A model generated the notes under the pieces. The model had not been told where the DNA came from. It did no database searches and was given only the letters and a program-made list of their open reading frames with translations. From contig JANREX010000065.1 of assembly GCA_030758115.1 (NCBI GenBank), positions 1-64,000 of the forward strand: 64,000 nt of DNA, read 5' to 3'. The position numbers and the translations under genes are program-made. The DNA is from Paracoccaceae bacterium (lineage in GTDB: Bacteria > Pseudomonadota > Alphaproteobacteria > Rhodobacterales > Rhodobacteraceae). Numbering within the stretch: the stretch's first letter is position 1; every line of letters starts with the position of its first letter. Of the stretch, positions 9,333 through 18,341 are shown piece after piece.

Positions 9333-10480
9333 GCATTCTGAGTGGATACAAGGTTGTTGAACTCACGGAAGTCTTCCAAGGGCCCGTGGCAGGACAGGTG
9401 CTGGCTGATTACGGCGCTGAAGTCATCAAGGTGGAAAAGCCGGGGATCGGCGATATTTTCCGGAACACGGATGTTTTCGGGCTGAAGAACAACTGCTTAA
9501 GCAGCCATTTTGCGGCTGCTAACCGCAATAAAAAGTCGATCTGTATCGACATCACGACGGACAAGGGCAAAGAGGTGTTGATGGCCCTTGTCAAGGACAG
9601 CGATGTCTTGCTGCACAACTACCGCCCCGGTGTGCTGGATCGCTTGGGCTTTGGTTACGAAGCTCTTGCCGAAATAAACCCCAGACTGATTTACGCCGGC
9701 GCATCCGGGTATGGGGAAACAGGTCCACTGGCCACATTCGGCGGTCAGGAGATTGTCGTTCAGGCGTTGAGTGGCTACTGCGCAACGAACTCGGGCAAGA
9801 AAGCGCCCGTGATCGTCAATACGCCCTCGATCGATTTCGGCTCTGGCATGGTCATGGTCCAGGGCATTCTTCTGGCGCTGATGGAGCGTGAAAAATCAGG
9901 CAAAGGTCAGAAAGTCACCACCTCATTGCTGGGAACGGCGGCGGCCATGCAGGGGGTTGAAATCTCCTCCCTGTTGAACTCCGGCATAGCGATCAATTGG
10001 TTTGAAATAGGTCTGAACTTTGTCTTCGAGACAACGGACGGTTGGGTGCTTGCCCTGAGCTTTTTCCGGGACAACCCATTGGGTCTTATGTGTAAAGCGC
10101 TTGGCGTGGAGGACTTGAGCAAGAAACTGGGCATTGAAAAAGCCAACATTCTTGAGCTTGCCCAGTACAAAAGCACTGTTGAGCCGACCCTCATGGAGGC
10201 GTGCAAAAAGTTCAGCACAGAGGAAGCTCTGGCCCGCCTGCGGGAGCAGGATTTGTTGTGCGCGCCGATCCTGAGTGTCGAAGACGCGATGGCGCAGCCG
10301 CAAATGAAAGAAATCCATGCAATGGCAGAAGCCAAGGTTACCGGACAACGATCCCTGCGGGTTGTCGATAACCCATTGTCTTTTTCCCGGACACCAAGGC
10401 GGGAAACCACGACGGTTGCTTTGCTTGGAGAGCACACGGAAGAAATCTTGGCGCGCCTTGGATTGGACCAGAACTCATGA
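9329..10480 (+). CDS. CaiB/BaiF family (class III) CoA-transferase
   Basis: The protein has 383 residues and overlaps the dehydrogenase gene by four bases. The N-terminal block [20 protein letters not shown] and [14 protein letters not shown] are typical of formyl-CoA-transferase-like enzymes. Asp169 in SIDFGSG stands exactly where the catalytic Asp of class III transferases is expected. Unlike the CaiB homologue at 7028, the His of racemases is absent: the equivalent segment reads [11 protein letters not shown] true CoA-transfer reaction that activates a carboxylate with CoA from another acyl-CoA is therefore likely. The DNA from here to 11866 is visibly richer in A and T than the genes before it. 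Confidence 0.88.
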   Translation: MSILSGYKVVELTEVFQGPVAGQVLADYGAEVIKVEKPGIGDIFRNTDVFGLKNNCLSSHFAAANRNKKSICIDITTDKGKEVLMALVKDSDVLLHNYRPGVLDRLGFGYEALAEINPRLIYAGASGYGETGPLATFGGQEIVVQALSGYCATNSGKKAPVIVNTPSIDFGSGMVMVQGILLALMEREKSGKGQKVTTSLLGTAAAMQGVEISSLLNSGIAINWFEIGLNFVFETTDGWVLALSFFRDNPLGLMCKALGVEDLSKKLGIEKANILELAQYKSTVEPTLMEACKKFSTEEALARLREQDLLCAPILSVEDAMAQPQMKEIHAMAEAKVTGQRSLRVVDNPLSFSRTPRRETTTVALLGEHTEEILARLGLDQNS

Positions 10481-10563
10481 GCTGCCACCCGTTCACAGAT
10501 CGGGGTTAACGCGCTCAAAACATGCGAAATCCATGTTTCGCTATCCAAAAAGAGGACAGGAAT

Positions 10564-11025
10564 ATGCCGCTCACAGTCGTTGCCAAGGACGAGCTCGTCA
10601 ATGCAATAGGGACCAAGCTTCCCTCAAGCCCATGGATTGAGCTTTCACAGGAGCGCATCAACACCTTCGCCGACTGCACAGGGGATAACTACTTCATTCA
10701 TGTTGACGAGGAAAAAGCGAAGCAAACCCCGTTGGGTGGAACCATTGCGCACGGCTTGTTGACGCTGTCGTTGCTGCCTGCGCTGATGGAAAACTTTGTC
10801 GTACCCGAGAATATGGTTCATGGTCTGAACTATGGGTTCGACAAGGTTCGGTTTCTGGCTCCGGTCCGTTCGGGTAAACGCGTGCGCCTTCACAGCGAAG
10901 TTCTGAATATCGAACGCAAGGACGAGAACCGCTTTGTGTTCAAGATCGCTGTAACCGTTGAAATTGAAGGCGAGGAAACCCCGGCACTGATCGCCGAATG
11001 GATGAACCTGTTTATCACGAACTGA
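10564..11025 (+). CDS. MaoC-like (R)-specific enoyl-CoA hydratase
   Basis: The 153-residue hot-dog protein starts at the ATG at 10564, behind AGGACAGGAAT; the open frame further upstream is not needed. The R-hydratase motif is clear: Asp41 and His46 in DNYFIHVD, followed by PLGGTIAHGLLTLSLLPAL. Enzymes of this family add water to trans-2-enoyl-CoA to give the (3R)-hydroxyacyl-CoA. It lies 83 bases after the CoA-transferase gene. With the (S)-type hydratase-like crotonase next to it, the operon holds two hydratases of different folds. Confidence 0.88.
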   Translation: MPLTVVAKDELVNAIGTKLPSSPWIELSQERINTFADCTGDNYFIHVDEEKAKQTPLGGTIAHGLLTLSLLPALMENFVVPENMVHGLNYGFDKVRFLAPVRSGKRVRLHSEVLNIERKDENRFVFKIAVTVEIEGEETPALIAEWMNLFITN

Positions 11026-11077
11026 GCTCGTTTGCTTGATCAATACGTGGCTGCAGGCCGATAGGGAAGAAACTCAA

Positions 11078-11866
11078 ATGAATACCAGCTATGAAACAAT
11101 CAATGCGTTTGAAAAAGACGATATATTCTATTTGGAAGTAAACAGGCCCGACAAGCTCAATCCATTGAATGAAACGGTTTTGCGGGAATTGCTGCACGCC
11201 ACAAACAATATCGATGTCTCAAAATATCGAGGCGTCATTCTGACGGGTGCCGGAGATCAGTCGTTTATCGCAGGTGCCGATATCGAGGCAATGTCTGATA
11301 TGACGGCGCAGGAATCGACAGCCTTTGCAGAGCTCGGACACTCCGTCACCCTGGCCTTGGAAGAGTTGCCCCTGCCAACGATTGCCTGCGTTCATGGCTT
11401 TGCACTTGGCGGTGGATGTGAAATGGCAATGTCGTGCGATTTCATTTTTGCGTCGAAGCAAGCAATTTTTGGACAGCCTGAGGTGAGGGTAGGTGTGATA
11501 CCTGCTTTTGGTGGAACCCAAAGACTTTCAAAGTACATCGGCCTAAACCGCGCAAAAGAACTTATCTACTCGGGCAATCACATCGATGTCGACACGGCCT
11601 ATCAGTGGGGATTGGTGAATAGAATATTGAACGACAAGGCAAGCTGCTTGCAGGCAGCGGTTGACTATCTGCATGCGCTGAAAAAATGTGGCCCGCTTGC
11701 TATTGCGCGTTGCAAAGAAGTTATGAACGCTGGATATCATCTGTCAAACAGAGATGGTCTTAGAATTGAGGCAACCATATTTGGAGATATTTCTGCCTCA
11801 AATGATAGACGGGAAGGGACCAGAGCATTTGTAGAGAAGAGAAAGCCCGAGTTTAAGGGAAACTAA
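11078..11866 (+). CDS. Enoyl-CoA hydratase/isomerase (crotonase fold)
   Basis: The protein has 262 residues from the ATG at 11078. Crotonase features are FIAGADIEAM (oxyanion hole) and the two hydratase acids Glu115 (GGGCE) and Glu135 (GQPE), spaced by 20 residues as in classical hydratases. It probably hydrates an enoyl-CoA in the last step encoded by this operon. No thiolase or 3-hydroxyacyl-CoA dehydrogenase follows, so later steps must come from elsewhere. The gene is clearly AT-richer than the window average, hinting at separate acquisition. Confidence 0.9.
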   Translation: MNTSYETINAFEKDDIFYLEVNRPDKLNPLNETVLRELLHATNNIDVSKYRGVILTGAGDQSFIAGADIEAMSDMTAQESTAFAELGHSVTLALEELPLPTIACVHGFALGGGCEMAMSCDFIFASKQAIFGQPEVRVGVIPAFGGTQRLSKYIGLNRAKELIYSGNHIDVDTAYQWGLVNRILNDKASCLQAAVDYLHALKKCGPLAIARCKEVMNAGYHLSNRDGLRIEATIFGDISASNDRREGTRAFVEKRKPEFKGN

Positions 11867-11913
11867 CCCGCTTATGAAGGGTTTCCAAGCTTTGTCGCAC
11901 AAGACCCTATCGC

Positions 11914-11940
11914 CCCCGTGACCCCCTCGTGGTCATGGGG
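11914..11940. terminator. Stem-loop between convergent genes
   Basis: CCCCGTGACC (11914-11923) pairs with GGTCATGGGG (11931-11940) around a 7-base loop, with one G-T pair. There is no T-run. It lies between the rightward crotonase gene and the leftward hydratase gene, so it may end transcription from both sides. Confidence 0.5.
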
Positions 11941-11955
11941 CCTTCCGTACTAAAT

Positions 11956-12726
11956 TCAGGTCAACCGCATCGCAACGGACCCGATCCCATCAAAATGGGC
12001 AGAAAACCTGTCTCCTGATTGTCCGATCAGCATGTCACAGACGAGGCCCGTCGCAACGAAATCCCCTTTCTTGAGACTGATGTTCCTTGATTTCAGATGA
12101 TCCGCCAGCCACACCAAGACGGAAATCGGACTGCCCATGGCGTTCGATCCGATGCCTTCGGAAACTGGTGTCCCGTTTAAGTCCACCTTCACCTTCAGCA
12201 TGGCCACATCAATCTCTGGCGAAAATGCCGTTCCTTCACCAACCACAATAGCTTGGTTAATTCCGCCATCCGCAATGATCCATGGCGCGGTTTCACGCAT
12301 GCCCCCTGGCAACCGTTTCGTGGCAAGCTCAAACATCGGATGAATTGACGCGATGGCAGACAAGATGTCTGATTGCGTAAACTCTGCTGCGCTTGTGTCC
12401 AAATCGGCGCCAAGTCTGAAACAAATTTCGGCCTCGACAATCCGCAGGTCACTTTCAGAAACCTTCAATTCCGCATTGTCGTTGAACACGGAACCTTCAA
12501 AAAGTGGCCCTGACATCGGTTCTGCGACACCCATCATGTCCTGAGATGCACGTGATGTAAGGCCGACTTTCCAACCAACCACGGGTGCTGACATCGAACG
12601 CGTCATCGCGTCCTGGATCTGATAGGCCTCATCCAGGCCAAAAGGCGCATCCGTGGGATATTCATCCAGTTTAACGGATCTTTGTCGTGCATCAGCCAGT
12701 TGCGCACCAATTTTGTCAAAATCCAT
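11956..12726 (-). CDS. 2-keto-4-pentenoate hydratase / FAH-superfamily protein
   Basis: The protein has 256 residues from the ATG at 12726 (MDFDKIGAQLADARQ). The frame extends to 12822 but that part looks non-coding. Family signs are GWKVGLTS near residue 50, the metal-ligand segment IVEAEICF, and the C-terminal FDGIGSVAMRL. Members hydrate 2-keto-4-enoic acids or act on related 2-keto acids with a divalent metal. It follows the rhamnonate-dehydratase-like gene (12867-14075) in the same direction, 140 bases downstream. A role on the 2-keto-3-deoxy acid made by that dehydratase is plausible but inferred. Confidence 0.82.
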   Translation of the reverse strand: MDFDKIGAQLADARQRSVKLDEYPTDAPFGLDEAYQIQDAMTRSMSAPVVGWKVGLTSRASQDMMGVAEPMSGPLFEGSVFNDNAELKVSESDLRIVEAEICFRLGADLDTSAAEFTQSDILSAIASIHPMFELATKRLPGGMRETAPWIIADGGINQAIVVGEGTAFSPEIDVAMLKVKVDLNGTPVSEGIGSNAMGSPISVLVWLADHLKSRNISLKKGDFVATGLVCDMLIGQSGDRFSAHFDGIGSVAMRLT

Positions 12727-12866
12727 TTTGTTCGCTCTCACTTGTGTTTGGCCAGCACATGTTTTTTTCGATTGGATCACCGGGTGCGTGATGTGCGATG
12801 TCAGCGCCCCGGTTGTACGCAAAGCGTCACCAAATCCATGGGCAGATTGCTGCGCCGCCCACCATT

Positions 12867-14075
12867 CTATGCCCAGCTGAGGATGCGTTCTGACTCGATC
12901 TTGCTTTCGTCCAGATCAAGGCCAACACCCGGCGTTGTCGGGGGCGTGAAGAACCCATCGACAGGGGCCAGTGGAGCAGCCAGGAAGTGCTGTGTCATGA
13001 GGCGGAAGGGGATCAGGTCTTCCATCATCGGCACGACTGCTGCGTTTTGGGCGAAAGACACATGGGCATTGACGTGCTGTGACGTTCCATGCGGGATGAC
13101 AGGGACGTCATAGACCGACCCAAGGGTGCATATCTTGACCATCTCGCTGAGGCCGCCGGTCCACAGGGGATCCATCTGGTAGATGTCACAGGCTTCCATA
13201 TCCATCATCTGTTTGGTGCCCCAGCGGGTGAACTCGTGCTCGCCTCCGGCGATGTTCACAGGGCAGTCGCGACGCAGCCGGGCATAGCTTTGCGGCAAAT
13301 CCGTTCGAACGGGTTCCTCAAACCAATAGGGATCGTACTCCTCCATCAGGCGCGCCATTCGCAACGTGTAAGGCACGTCCCAGCCGCTCCAGGAATCCAG
13401 CATGATTTTCATGTCCGGCCCGCCTGCCTCACGGATCGTTTTGATCAGTTCCACGTTCTTGCGCTCGCCCTCTGGTCCATCGGTGGGGCCTTCGCGGACA
13501 AACCACTTGGTGGCGGTATATCCTTGCGCGCGCAATTGCGTGACTTTTTCAAAGACCTTTTCAGGCTCAAGCGAGAAGCCGACCGTGCTGGCATAGGCCG
13601 GGATTTTCTGCTGCACCGGACCGCCCAACAGGTGCGAGACCGGCAGGCCCAAGGCCTTGCCCTTGATGTCCCACAACGCCACATCGACGTAAGAGATGGC
13701 GTGCATGTGAAACCCTTTGCGCCCATGCGGCGCCGAGCGATACATCTGGTCCCACAAAAGCTCGGTCGCGAAGGGGTCGCGGCCCATCAGCAGCGGTTTC
13801 AGCTGCGCCTCGATATAAACGCAAGGAATGGTCCAGTTGATCGGACCCGCGATGCCGGTGATGCCCGCATCGGTGTGGATTTCGACAAAGACGCTTTTGA
13901 CCAACGAGCTGTCACCCTCGCTGATGAAGTTCCACGCTTTGTAAAGCTCCCGCCCGCCGCGCGCCTTGGCCTCGGGGTAGATATCCATCGGACTGCGCTG
14001 TCGTTCCTGGAAATGATCGTCTGGGTAATGGATGCTTCCGGTCAGCTCCCGGATTCGAACATCGGTAATTTTCAT
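12867..14075 (-). CDS. Enolase-superfamily sugar-acid dehydratase, L-rhamnonate dehydratase-like
   Basis: This is a 402-residue mandelate racemase/muconate lactonizing enzyme family member. The capping domain begins MKITDVRIREL. Barrel ligands appear as LDSWSGWD, YWFEEPV and AGGEHEF, followed by DIYQMDPLWTGGLSEM and VIPHGTSQHVNAH, whose first His would be the general base. The GEHEF...PHGTS layout resembles L-rhamnonate dehydratase. The reaction would be dehydration of an acid sugar to a 2-keto-3-deoxy sugar acid. Its upstream region carries the 11-bp motif shared with the TRAP operon promoter, so it is probably controlled by the LysR protein encoded just upstream. Confidence 0.85.
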   Translation of the reverse strand: MKITDVRIRELTGSIHYPDDHFQERQRSPMDIYPEAKARGGRELYKAWNFISEGDSSLVKSVFVEIHTDAGITGIAGPINWTIPCVYIEAQLKPLLMGRDPFATELLWDQMYRSAPHGRKGFHMHAISYVDVALWDIKGKALGLPVSHLLGGPVQQKIPAYASTVGFSLEPEKVFEKVTQLRAQGYTATKWFVREGPTDGPEGERKNVELIKTIREAGGPDMKIMLDSWSGWDVPYTLRMARLMEEYDPYWFEEPVRTDLPQSYARLRRDCPVNIAGGEHEFTRWGTKQMMDMEACDIYQMDPLWTGGLSEMVKICTLGSVYDVPVIPHGTSQHVNAHVSFAQNAAVVPMMEDLIPFRLMTQHFLAAPLAPVDGFFTPPTTPGVGLDLDESKIESERILSWA

Positions 14076-14123
14076 CGCCTTAGCCCTCTTTGTTATCCCA
14101 AGATTACAAAAGAGCTTTCATTC

Positions 14124-14134
14124 GGTCCAATTTG
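14124..14134 (-). promoter_or_regulatory. Shared motif CAAATTGGACC upstream of the dehydratase gene
   Basis: On the minus strand the sequence CAAATTGGACC lies about 50 bases upstream of the start codon at 14075. The identical 11-mer occurs at 15199-15209 in front of the TRAP operon. The core TTGG-A-CC is part of a dyad (TTGGACCAA) in the other copy. It is a candidate LysR binding site. Confidence 0.5.
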
Positions 14135-14199
14135 AAAAACTGTTCGTCGGACATAAACTTGCGAATGATATGGCGGCTGCGCTTGCTTGACCGATGGCG

Positions 14200-15102
14200 T
14201 CACATCTTGGCGGACGCCTCCACGATTGTCTTTTTCAGGCTGGGGATTGCGGGATGAAGCACCGCGTTCTTGAGGGTCACCGCGTACCAATTGCCCGAGG
14301 TTTTCAGTTCTACCGGCAGCTCTACAAGAAGGTTGGCATTCAAGGCGTTGCGCACGCAGCCACGCGTTGTCAGCAATATCAGGTCGCTGTTCATTGTGGC
14401 ATCGCGCATGAGCGAGATGTTGTCGCTTTCGATGGCAAGTTCGATGAGCGTGTGGGACTCCAGATTGTGGAGCTGCGCAAGATGTTCGAGCAGCGCCTTG
14501 GGAAAATGCGATCCGGCAAAACGGTAGGGCAACAGATCGCGAAACGACATCTGCGGAAGGTCGAGAACAGGGTGCCCGGTGCGGCAATAGGCATGACCGT
14601 CCTCGGAGGTGATGGGAACCAAGTCAAACTCGGATAAATCCTTGGGCAGGTCGCGGCTGTCTACGATGATCAGGTCCATCTTCTCGGTCTGCAAAATGCC
14701 CAAGAGAACCAGAGTGTCTGCAACGGTGACATCCACACGCATTTTGTCATTCTCGGCCAGCCACTTGCCGAGGATGACCCCACCGAAGCTTGCGGAACTG
14801 ACCGAGGTCATCCCGATCTTGAGCTCGCCCGCCAGACCCTGGGCCAAGAAGCTGACTTCTTTTTCCACGTCCCGCGCAGCCTTCAAAAGCTGATCAATTC
14901 TACTCAGAATGTTATGCCCTGCGGGTGTGAGTCGGATCGGACGTTCGCTTCTGTCGAAAAGCTGCACCTCCATGCGCTCTTCGAGAATGCGGATCGAGTT
15001 GCTGAGCGCAGGTTGCGTGATATGTGCCTTGCGCGCGGCTGCCGCGAAATTTCCAGTTTCCGCAACGAACCTAAAGTGCTGCAACTGGTTGAGATTAAGC
15101 AT
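14200..15102 (-). CDS. LysR-family transcriptional regulator
   Basis: The protein has 300 residues from the ATG at 15102, chosen because AGGAGG lies five bases upstream; the frame also runs to 15129. The N-terminal winged HTH is typical (FAAAARKAHITQPALSNSIR, then ILEERM). The rest is a periplasmic-binding-like effector domain starting near GELKIGMTS. It is divergent from the TRAP operon and lies upstream of the dehydratase gene. The same 11-bp motif occurs in the upstream regions of both units, so it probably controls uptake and the first dehydration step in response to a sugar acid. Confidence 0.92.
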   Translation of the reverse strand: MLNLNQLQHFRFVAETGNFAAAARKAHITQPALSNSIRILEERMEVQLFDRSERPIRLTPAGHNILSRIDQLLKAARDVEKEVSFLAQGLAGELKIGMTSVSSASFGGVILGKWLAENDKMRVDVTVADTLVLLGILQTEKMDLIIVDSRDLPKDLSEFDLVPITSEDGHAYCRTGHPVLDLPQMSFRDLLPYRFAGSHFPKALLEHLAQLHNLESHTLIELAIESDNISLMRDATMNSDLILLTTRGCVRNALNANLLVELPVELKTSGNWYAVTLKNAVLHPAIPSLKKTIVEASAKM

Positions 15103-15197
15103 CAAACCCTCCTGTTTCGTGGCGCGCACGAGCTGTCCCAGGTGGGTCCTGCGCTGCTGAAGCAGTATTCGTTAAATCTTCTCTAATGCAAGAAAAA

Positions 15198-15216
15198 CCA
15201 AATTGGACCAAATTTC
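15198..15216 (+). promoter_or_regulatory. Candidate LysR site upstream of the TRAP operon
   Basis: CCAAATTGGACCAAATTT contains the dyad TTGG-A-CCAA and two copies of CCAAATT spaced by ten bases. The inner 11-mer CAAATTGGACC (15199-15209) recurs exactly upstream of the sugar-acid dehydratase gene. Confidence 0.5.
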
Positions 15217-15269
15217 GAGTGCCATCTACACTTTGCCCCATGCGTCAAAACGTCTTGGGAGGATGGACA

Positions 15270-16301
15270 ATGAACGTACTCAAAACTGCAGCAACAGCGG
15301 TGGCTTTCGCGGCCACTTTGTCGTCGGGCGCGGCCGCAACCGAGCTCTGGAAGGTGCCGATCTCGTATCCGTCTGGCCTGCCGGGCATTGGCGAGCCCTT
15401 GAAGGATTTTGCAGCGACGATCAATGCGGCTGATGCCGACATTCAGATCAAACTGTTCGAACCGGGTGAGATTGTCCCGGCATATTCCGTGCTTGATGCG
15501 GTTCGTGACAGCAAAGTGCCCGCGGGCATGGTGGTCATGGGATACTATGGCGGCACCATTCCTGCAGGCAACTTGCTGTTCGGTGTCCCTTTCGGGCTTG
15601 GTCCGCGTGAATATGCGGGATGGTACTATCAGGGTGAAGGCAAAGAACTGACGCAAGCGCTCATGAGCAAGAGCGGTGTGCACGGTATGCTGTGCGGGAT
15701 GATCGGCGCAGAAATGGGGGGCTGGTTCCGCGAGCCGGTCAATTCCCTTGAGGATCTCAAAGGGCTGCGCTTCCGCATCACTGGTCTTGGTGGCGAGGTG
15801 CTTGCCCGGCTTGGCGTCTCTGTGACAAACATTCCGATCGGCGAGTCGTTCCCGGCGCTTGAGCGCGGCGCAATCGATGCGGCGGAAGGATCGCTTCCTT
15901 CTGTGGACGTGGCGCTTGGCTTCAACAAGGTTGCCCCGCACGGATATTTCCCCGGCTGGCATCAGCCTACCGCGACCGGCCACCTGGCTGTCAATCAGAG
16001 CGTATGGGACGGCCTTTCGGATGTGCAGAAAGAAGCACTCGAGACGGCTTGTGAAGCCATTACGATGAAGAACCTGACGATCAGCGATGCGATCCAGGCC
16101 GCTGCGATGGCCAAGGCCAAGGACGGTGGTGCCGAATTCCACGTCTTCTCGGACGAGATGATGGCAGCGTTCCGCGCGGCGAACGACGAAGTCATGGCTG
16201 AACAATCTGCAAAAGACGCGGATTTCAAGCAGATCTACGAGTCGCTGCAAGCACACAAGGCGCTGGTGTCCGAGTACATCAATTTGACGAGCGCCGACTG
16301 A
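15270..16301 (+). CDS. TRAP transporter solute-binding protein (DctP type)
   Basis: The protein has 343 residues from the ATG at 15270 (GGGAGGA upstream), which opens a clean signal peptide ending in SSGAAA. The mature part is a periplasmic C4-dicarboxylate-type binding protein. It contains LKGLRFRITGLGGEVLARLG and the surrounding DctP fold, the region that usually holds the Arg that binds the substrate carboxylate. The bound acid is delivered to the DctQM permease encoded next. Its position beside sugar-acid dehydratase genes suggests a sugar acid (aldonate or uronate) as cargo, which is inferred from context only. Confidence 0.9.
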   Translation: MNVLKTAATAVAFAATLSSGAAATELWKVPISYPSGLPGIGEPLKDFAATINAADADIQIKLFEPGEIVPAYSVLDAVRDSKVPAGMVVMGYYGGTIPAGNLLFGVPFGLGPREYAGWYYQGEGKELTQALMSKSGVHGMLCGMIGAEMGGWFREPVNSLEDLKGLRFRITGLGGEVLARLGVSVTNIPIGESFPALERGAIDAAEGSLPSVDVALGFNKVAPHGYFPGWHQPTATGHLAVNQSVWDGLSDVQKEALETACEAITMKNLTISDAIQAAAMAKAKDGGAEFHVFSDEMMAAFRAANDEVMAEQSAKDADFKQIYESLQAHKALVSEYINLTSAD

Positions 16302-16326
16302 CACGACCATCGTCTAGTCGCAAAGA

Positions 16327-16349
16327 GGGGCCGCCGGAGCGGCGGCCCC
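16327..16349 (+). terminator. Strong stem-loop between dctP-like and dctQ-like genes
   Basis: GGGGCCGCC and GGCGGCCCC form a perfect 9-bp stem with a 5-base loop, followed by TTCGTCCTTT. In this intercistronic position it probably lets the binding protein be made in excess over the permease, by partial termination or by protecting the upstream mRNA. Confidence 0.7.
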
Positions 16350-16376
16350 TTCGTCCTTTGACGCAGAGTGAATGAG

Positions 16377-16925
16377 ATGTCAGAACAGCAAACCCTCGAC
16401 GCCGAATCCGGTCCTTTGCCGCACACGGCGTTTTCACGCACGGCAGACGCAATCATCTTTCGACTTGGTGTGATCTTTTCCGCAGTCTGGTTCTTGCTGG
16501 TTCTGGTCATCATTCTGAACGTCGTGTTGCGGTTCGGGTTCAGCGCCACCAAGATCTATATCGAAGAGCTGCAGTGGCACATCTATGCCGTTGGGATCGC
16601 CTTTGCGATGTCCTTCGCTTTGGTCGTAGACGCGCATATCCGGATTGATTTGCTGAGCTCCCGCTTCAGAAAACGCACGACAAGCTGGATCGAGGTGATC
16701 GGAACGCTGGTTTTCCTGCTGCCTTACTGCGTCTTTGTTCTGATCTATTGCGTCCAGTTCGTGTCGCATAGCTTTGCCAGCGGAGAGGTATCAATTTCTC
16801 CCGGTGGCTTGCCCTATCGCTGGATCATCAAATCCATGCTGCCCTTGGCATTCCTGCTTGTGGCCATCGCCGCGATTTCCCGATTAACCCGATGCATCGC
16901 GTATCTGCGCGACGCACGTCGCTGA
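16377..16925 (+). CDS. TRAP transporter small permease subunit (DctQ type)
   Basis: The protein has 182 residues from the ATG at 16377; a GTG at 16368 in frame is an alternative. Four hydrophobic segments are visible, the first around FSAVWFLLVLVIILNVVLRF. The motif WHIYAVGIAFAMSFALVVDAHIRIDLL is typical of the DctQ family (quoted in paraphrase: a W-H pair, then a conserved A-H-I-R-I-D-L). It pairs with the large permease encoded next to form the sodium-driven membrane part of the importer. Confidence 0.88.
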   Translation: MSEQQTLDAESGPLPHTAFSRTADAIIFRLGVIFSAVWFLLVLVIILNVVLRFGFSATKIYIEELQWHIYAVGIAFAMSFALVVDAHIRIDLLSSRFRKRTTSWIEVIGTLVFLLPYCVFVLIYCVQFVSHSFASGEVSISPGGLPYRWIIKSMLPLAFLLVAIAAISRLTRCIAYLRDARR

Positions 16926-16942
16926 GCGCAGAGAGTTTACCG

Positions 16943-18310
16943 ATGGATCTCGTCATTACTGACTACATGGCCATTTCAATGTTTGTGGCCTTTATCGCTC
17001 TCATCTTCACGGGCTACCCTGTCGCATGGACCTTGGCAGGTCTGGCGATCGTCTTCTCCGCGATCTCGGTTGTATTGGGCGCCTATACCGACCTGCTGGA
17101 CAACACGTTCTACGCAATCGATTGGGGCTATACCTCGTCCATTGTCGATCGCAACTGGGCGGTCATGGAAAACTGGGTCTTGGTTGCCCTGCCCATGTTC
17201 ATCTTCATGGGCCTTTTTCTCGACAAATCCGGGATCGCACGTGAGTTGATGGAAAACTTCGCGCGTCTCCTGGGGCGGATCCGGGGCGGTCTTGCAGTCT
17301 CGGTGGCCATCATCGGCATCCTGTTGGCTGCCTCAACGGGCATCATTGGCGCCTCGGTCGTGCTGCTGACGCTTCTGGGTGTTCCGGTGATGTTGAGCGC
17401 CGGCTATGACAAGTCCTTTGCAGTTGGCACGGTCTGCGCGGTCGGCACCTTGGGCATCCTTATCCCGCCCTCGATCATGCTGGTGCTTATGGCGGACCGG
17501 CTGGCAATCTCCGTGGGCGATCTGTTCATGGGGGCGATGATCCCCGGGCTGATGCTGGGACTTATCTACATCGTGTTCATTCTGATTTGGGCGCGCCTGC
17601 GTCCGGGCGCGGCCCCGTCGATGCAGAATGTGGAGCCCATGCACCTGCGCGATGTCGTTATGGTGGTGTCCGCCATGTTCCCACCGGTTCTGTTGATATT
17701 GGCAGTGCTGGGAAGCATCTTTTTCGGCATCGCCACTCCGACAGAAGCCTCCGGGGTAGGGGCCCTGGCAACCGTTCTCCTTGCCGCAGCGAAGCGGCGT
17801 CTGACATTCGATGTGCTGAAAGAAGTCTCGATCGAGACGATGAAAACCACCGGTTTCATTTTCGCCGTCGTATTCGGCGCTACGGCCTTTTCACTCGTCT
17901 TCCGGGGACTTGGCGGAGACGAGTTGATCGCGGGCATTCTGCATGCAGCACCCATTTCGCCCAATGGCGTGGTTATTTCGGTGCTGCTTTTGACCTTCGT
18001 GCTGGGCTTTTTCCTCGATTGGCTGGAAATCACGCTCATCATCTTGCCGCTTGTCGGGCCTGCCATCGCCGGGCTTGGGATTGATCTGGTCTGGTTCGCC
18101 ATCCTGTTCGCGATTTGTCTGCAGACTTCCTTCATCACACCGCCGGTTGGCCCGGCATTGTTCTATGCGCAAGGCGTTGTGCCAAAGGGTATCACCTTGC
18201 CAGATATCTATCGGGGCATCGTTCCGTTCGTTATCCTGCAGCTGATCGCCCTGGTACTGGTCTTCGAGTTTCCAAGCCTTGCCCTATGGCTGCCCTCCAT
18301 TGCTTACTAA
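16943..18310 (+). CDS. TRAP transporter large permease subunit (DctM type)
   Basis: The protein has 455 residues from the ATG at 16943 (MDLVITDYMAISM), 17 bases after the small subunit gene. It is hydrophobic throughout, with roughly 12 membrane segments. DctM features include ASTGIIGASVVLLTLLGVPV, GTLGILIPPSIMLVL and, near the C-terminus, TSFITPPVGPALFY. It forms the transport channel that receives acid substrate from the binding protein encoded at 15270. Confidence 0.92.
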   Translation: MDLVITDYMAISMFVAFIALIFTGYPVAWTLAGLAIVFSAISVVLGAYTDLLDNTFYAIDWGYTSSIVDRNWAVMENWVLVALPMFIFMGLFLDKSGIARELMENFARLLGRIRGGLAVSVAIIGILLAASTGIIGASVVLLTLLGVPVMLSAGYDKSFAVGTVCAVGTLGILIPPSIMLVLMADRLAISVGDLFMGAMIPGLMLGLIYIVFILIWARLRPGAAPSMQNVEPMHLRDVVMVVSAMFPPVLLILAVLGSIFFGIATPTEASGVGALATVLLAAAKRRLTFDVLKEVSIETMKTTGFIFAVVFGATAFSLVFRGLGGDELIAGILHAAPISPNGVVISVLLLTFVLGFFLDWLEITLIILPLVGPAIAGLGIDLVWFAILFAICLQTSFITPPVGPALFYAQGVVPKGITLPDIYRGIVPFVILQLIALVLVFEFPSLALWLPSIAY

Positions 18311-18341
18311 GAAAACCCGATAAACGAGTGGGAAAATACCA

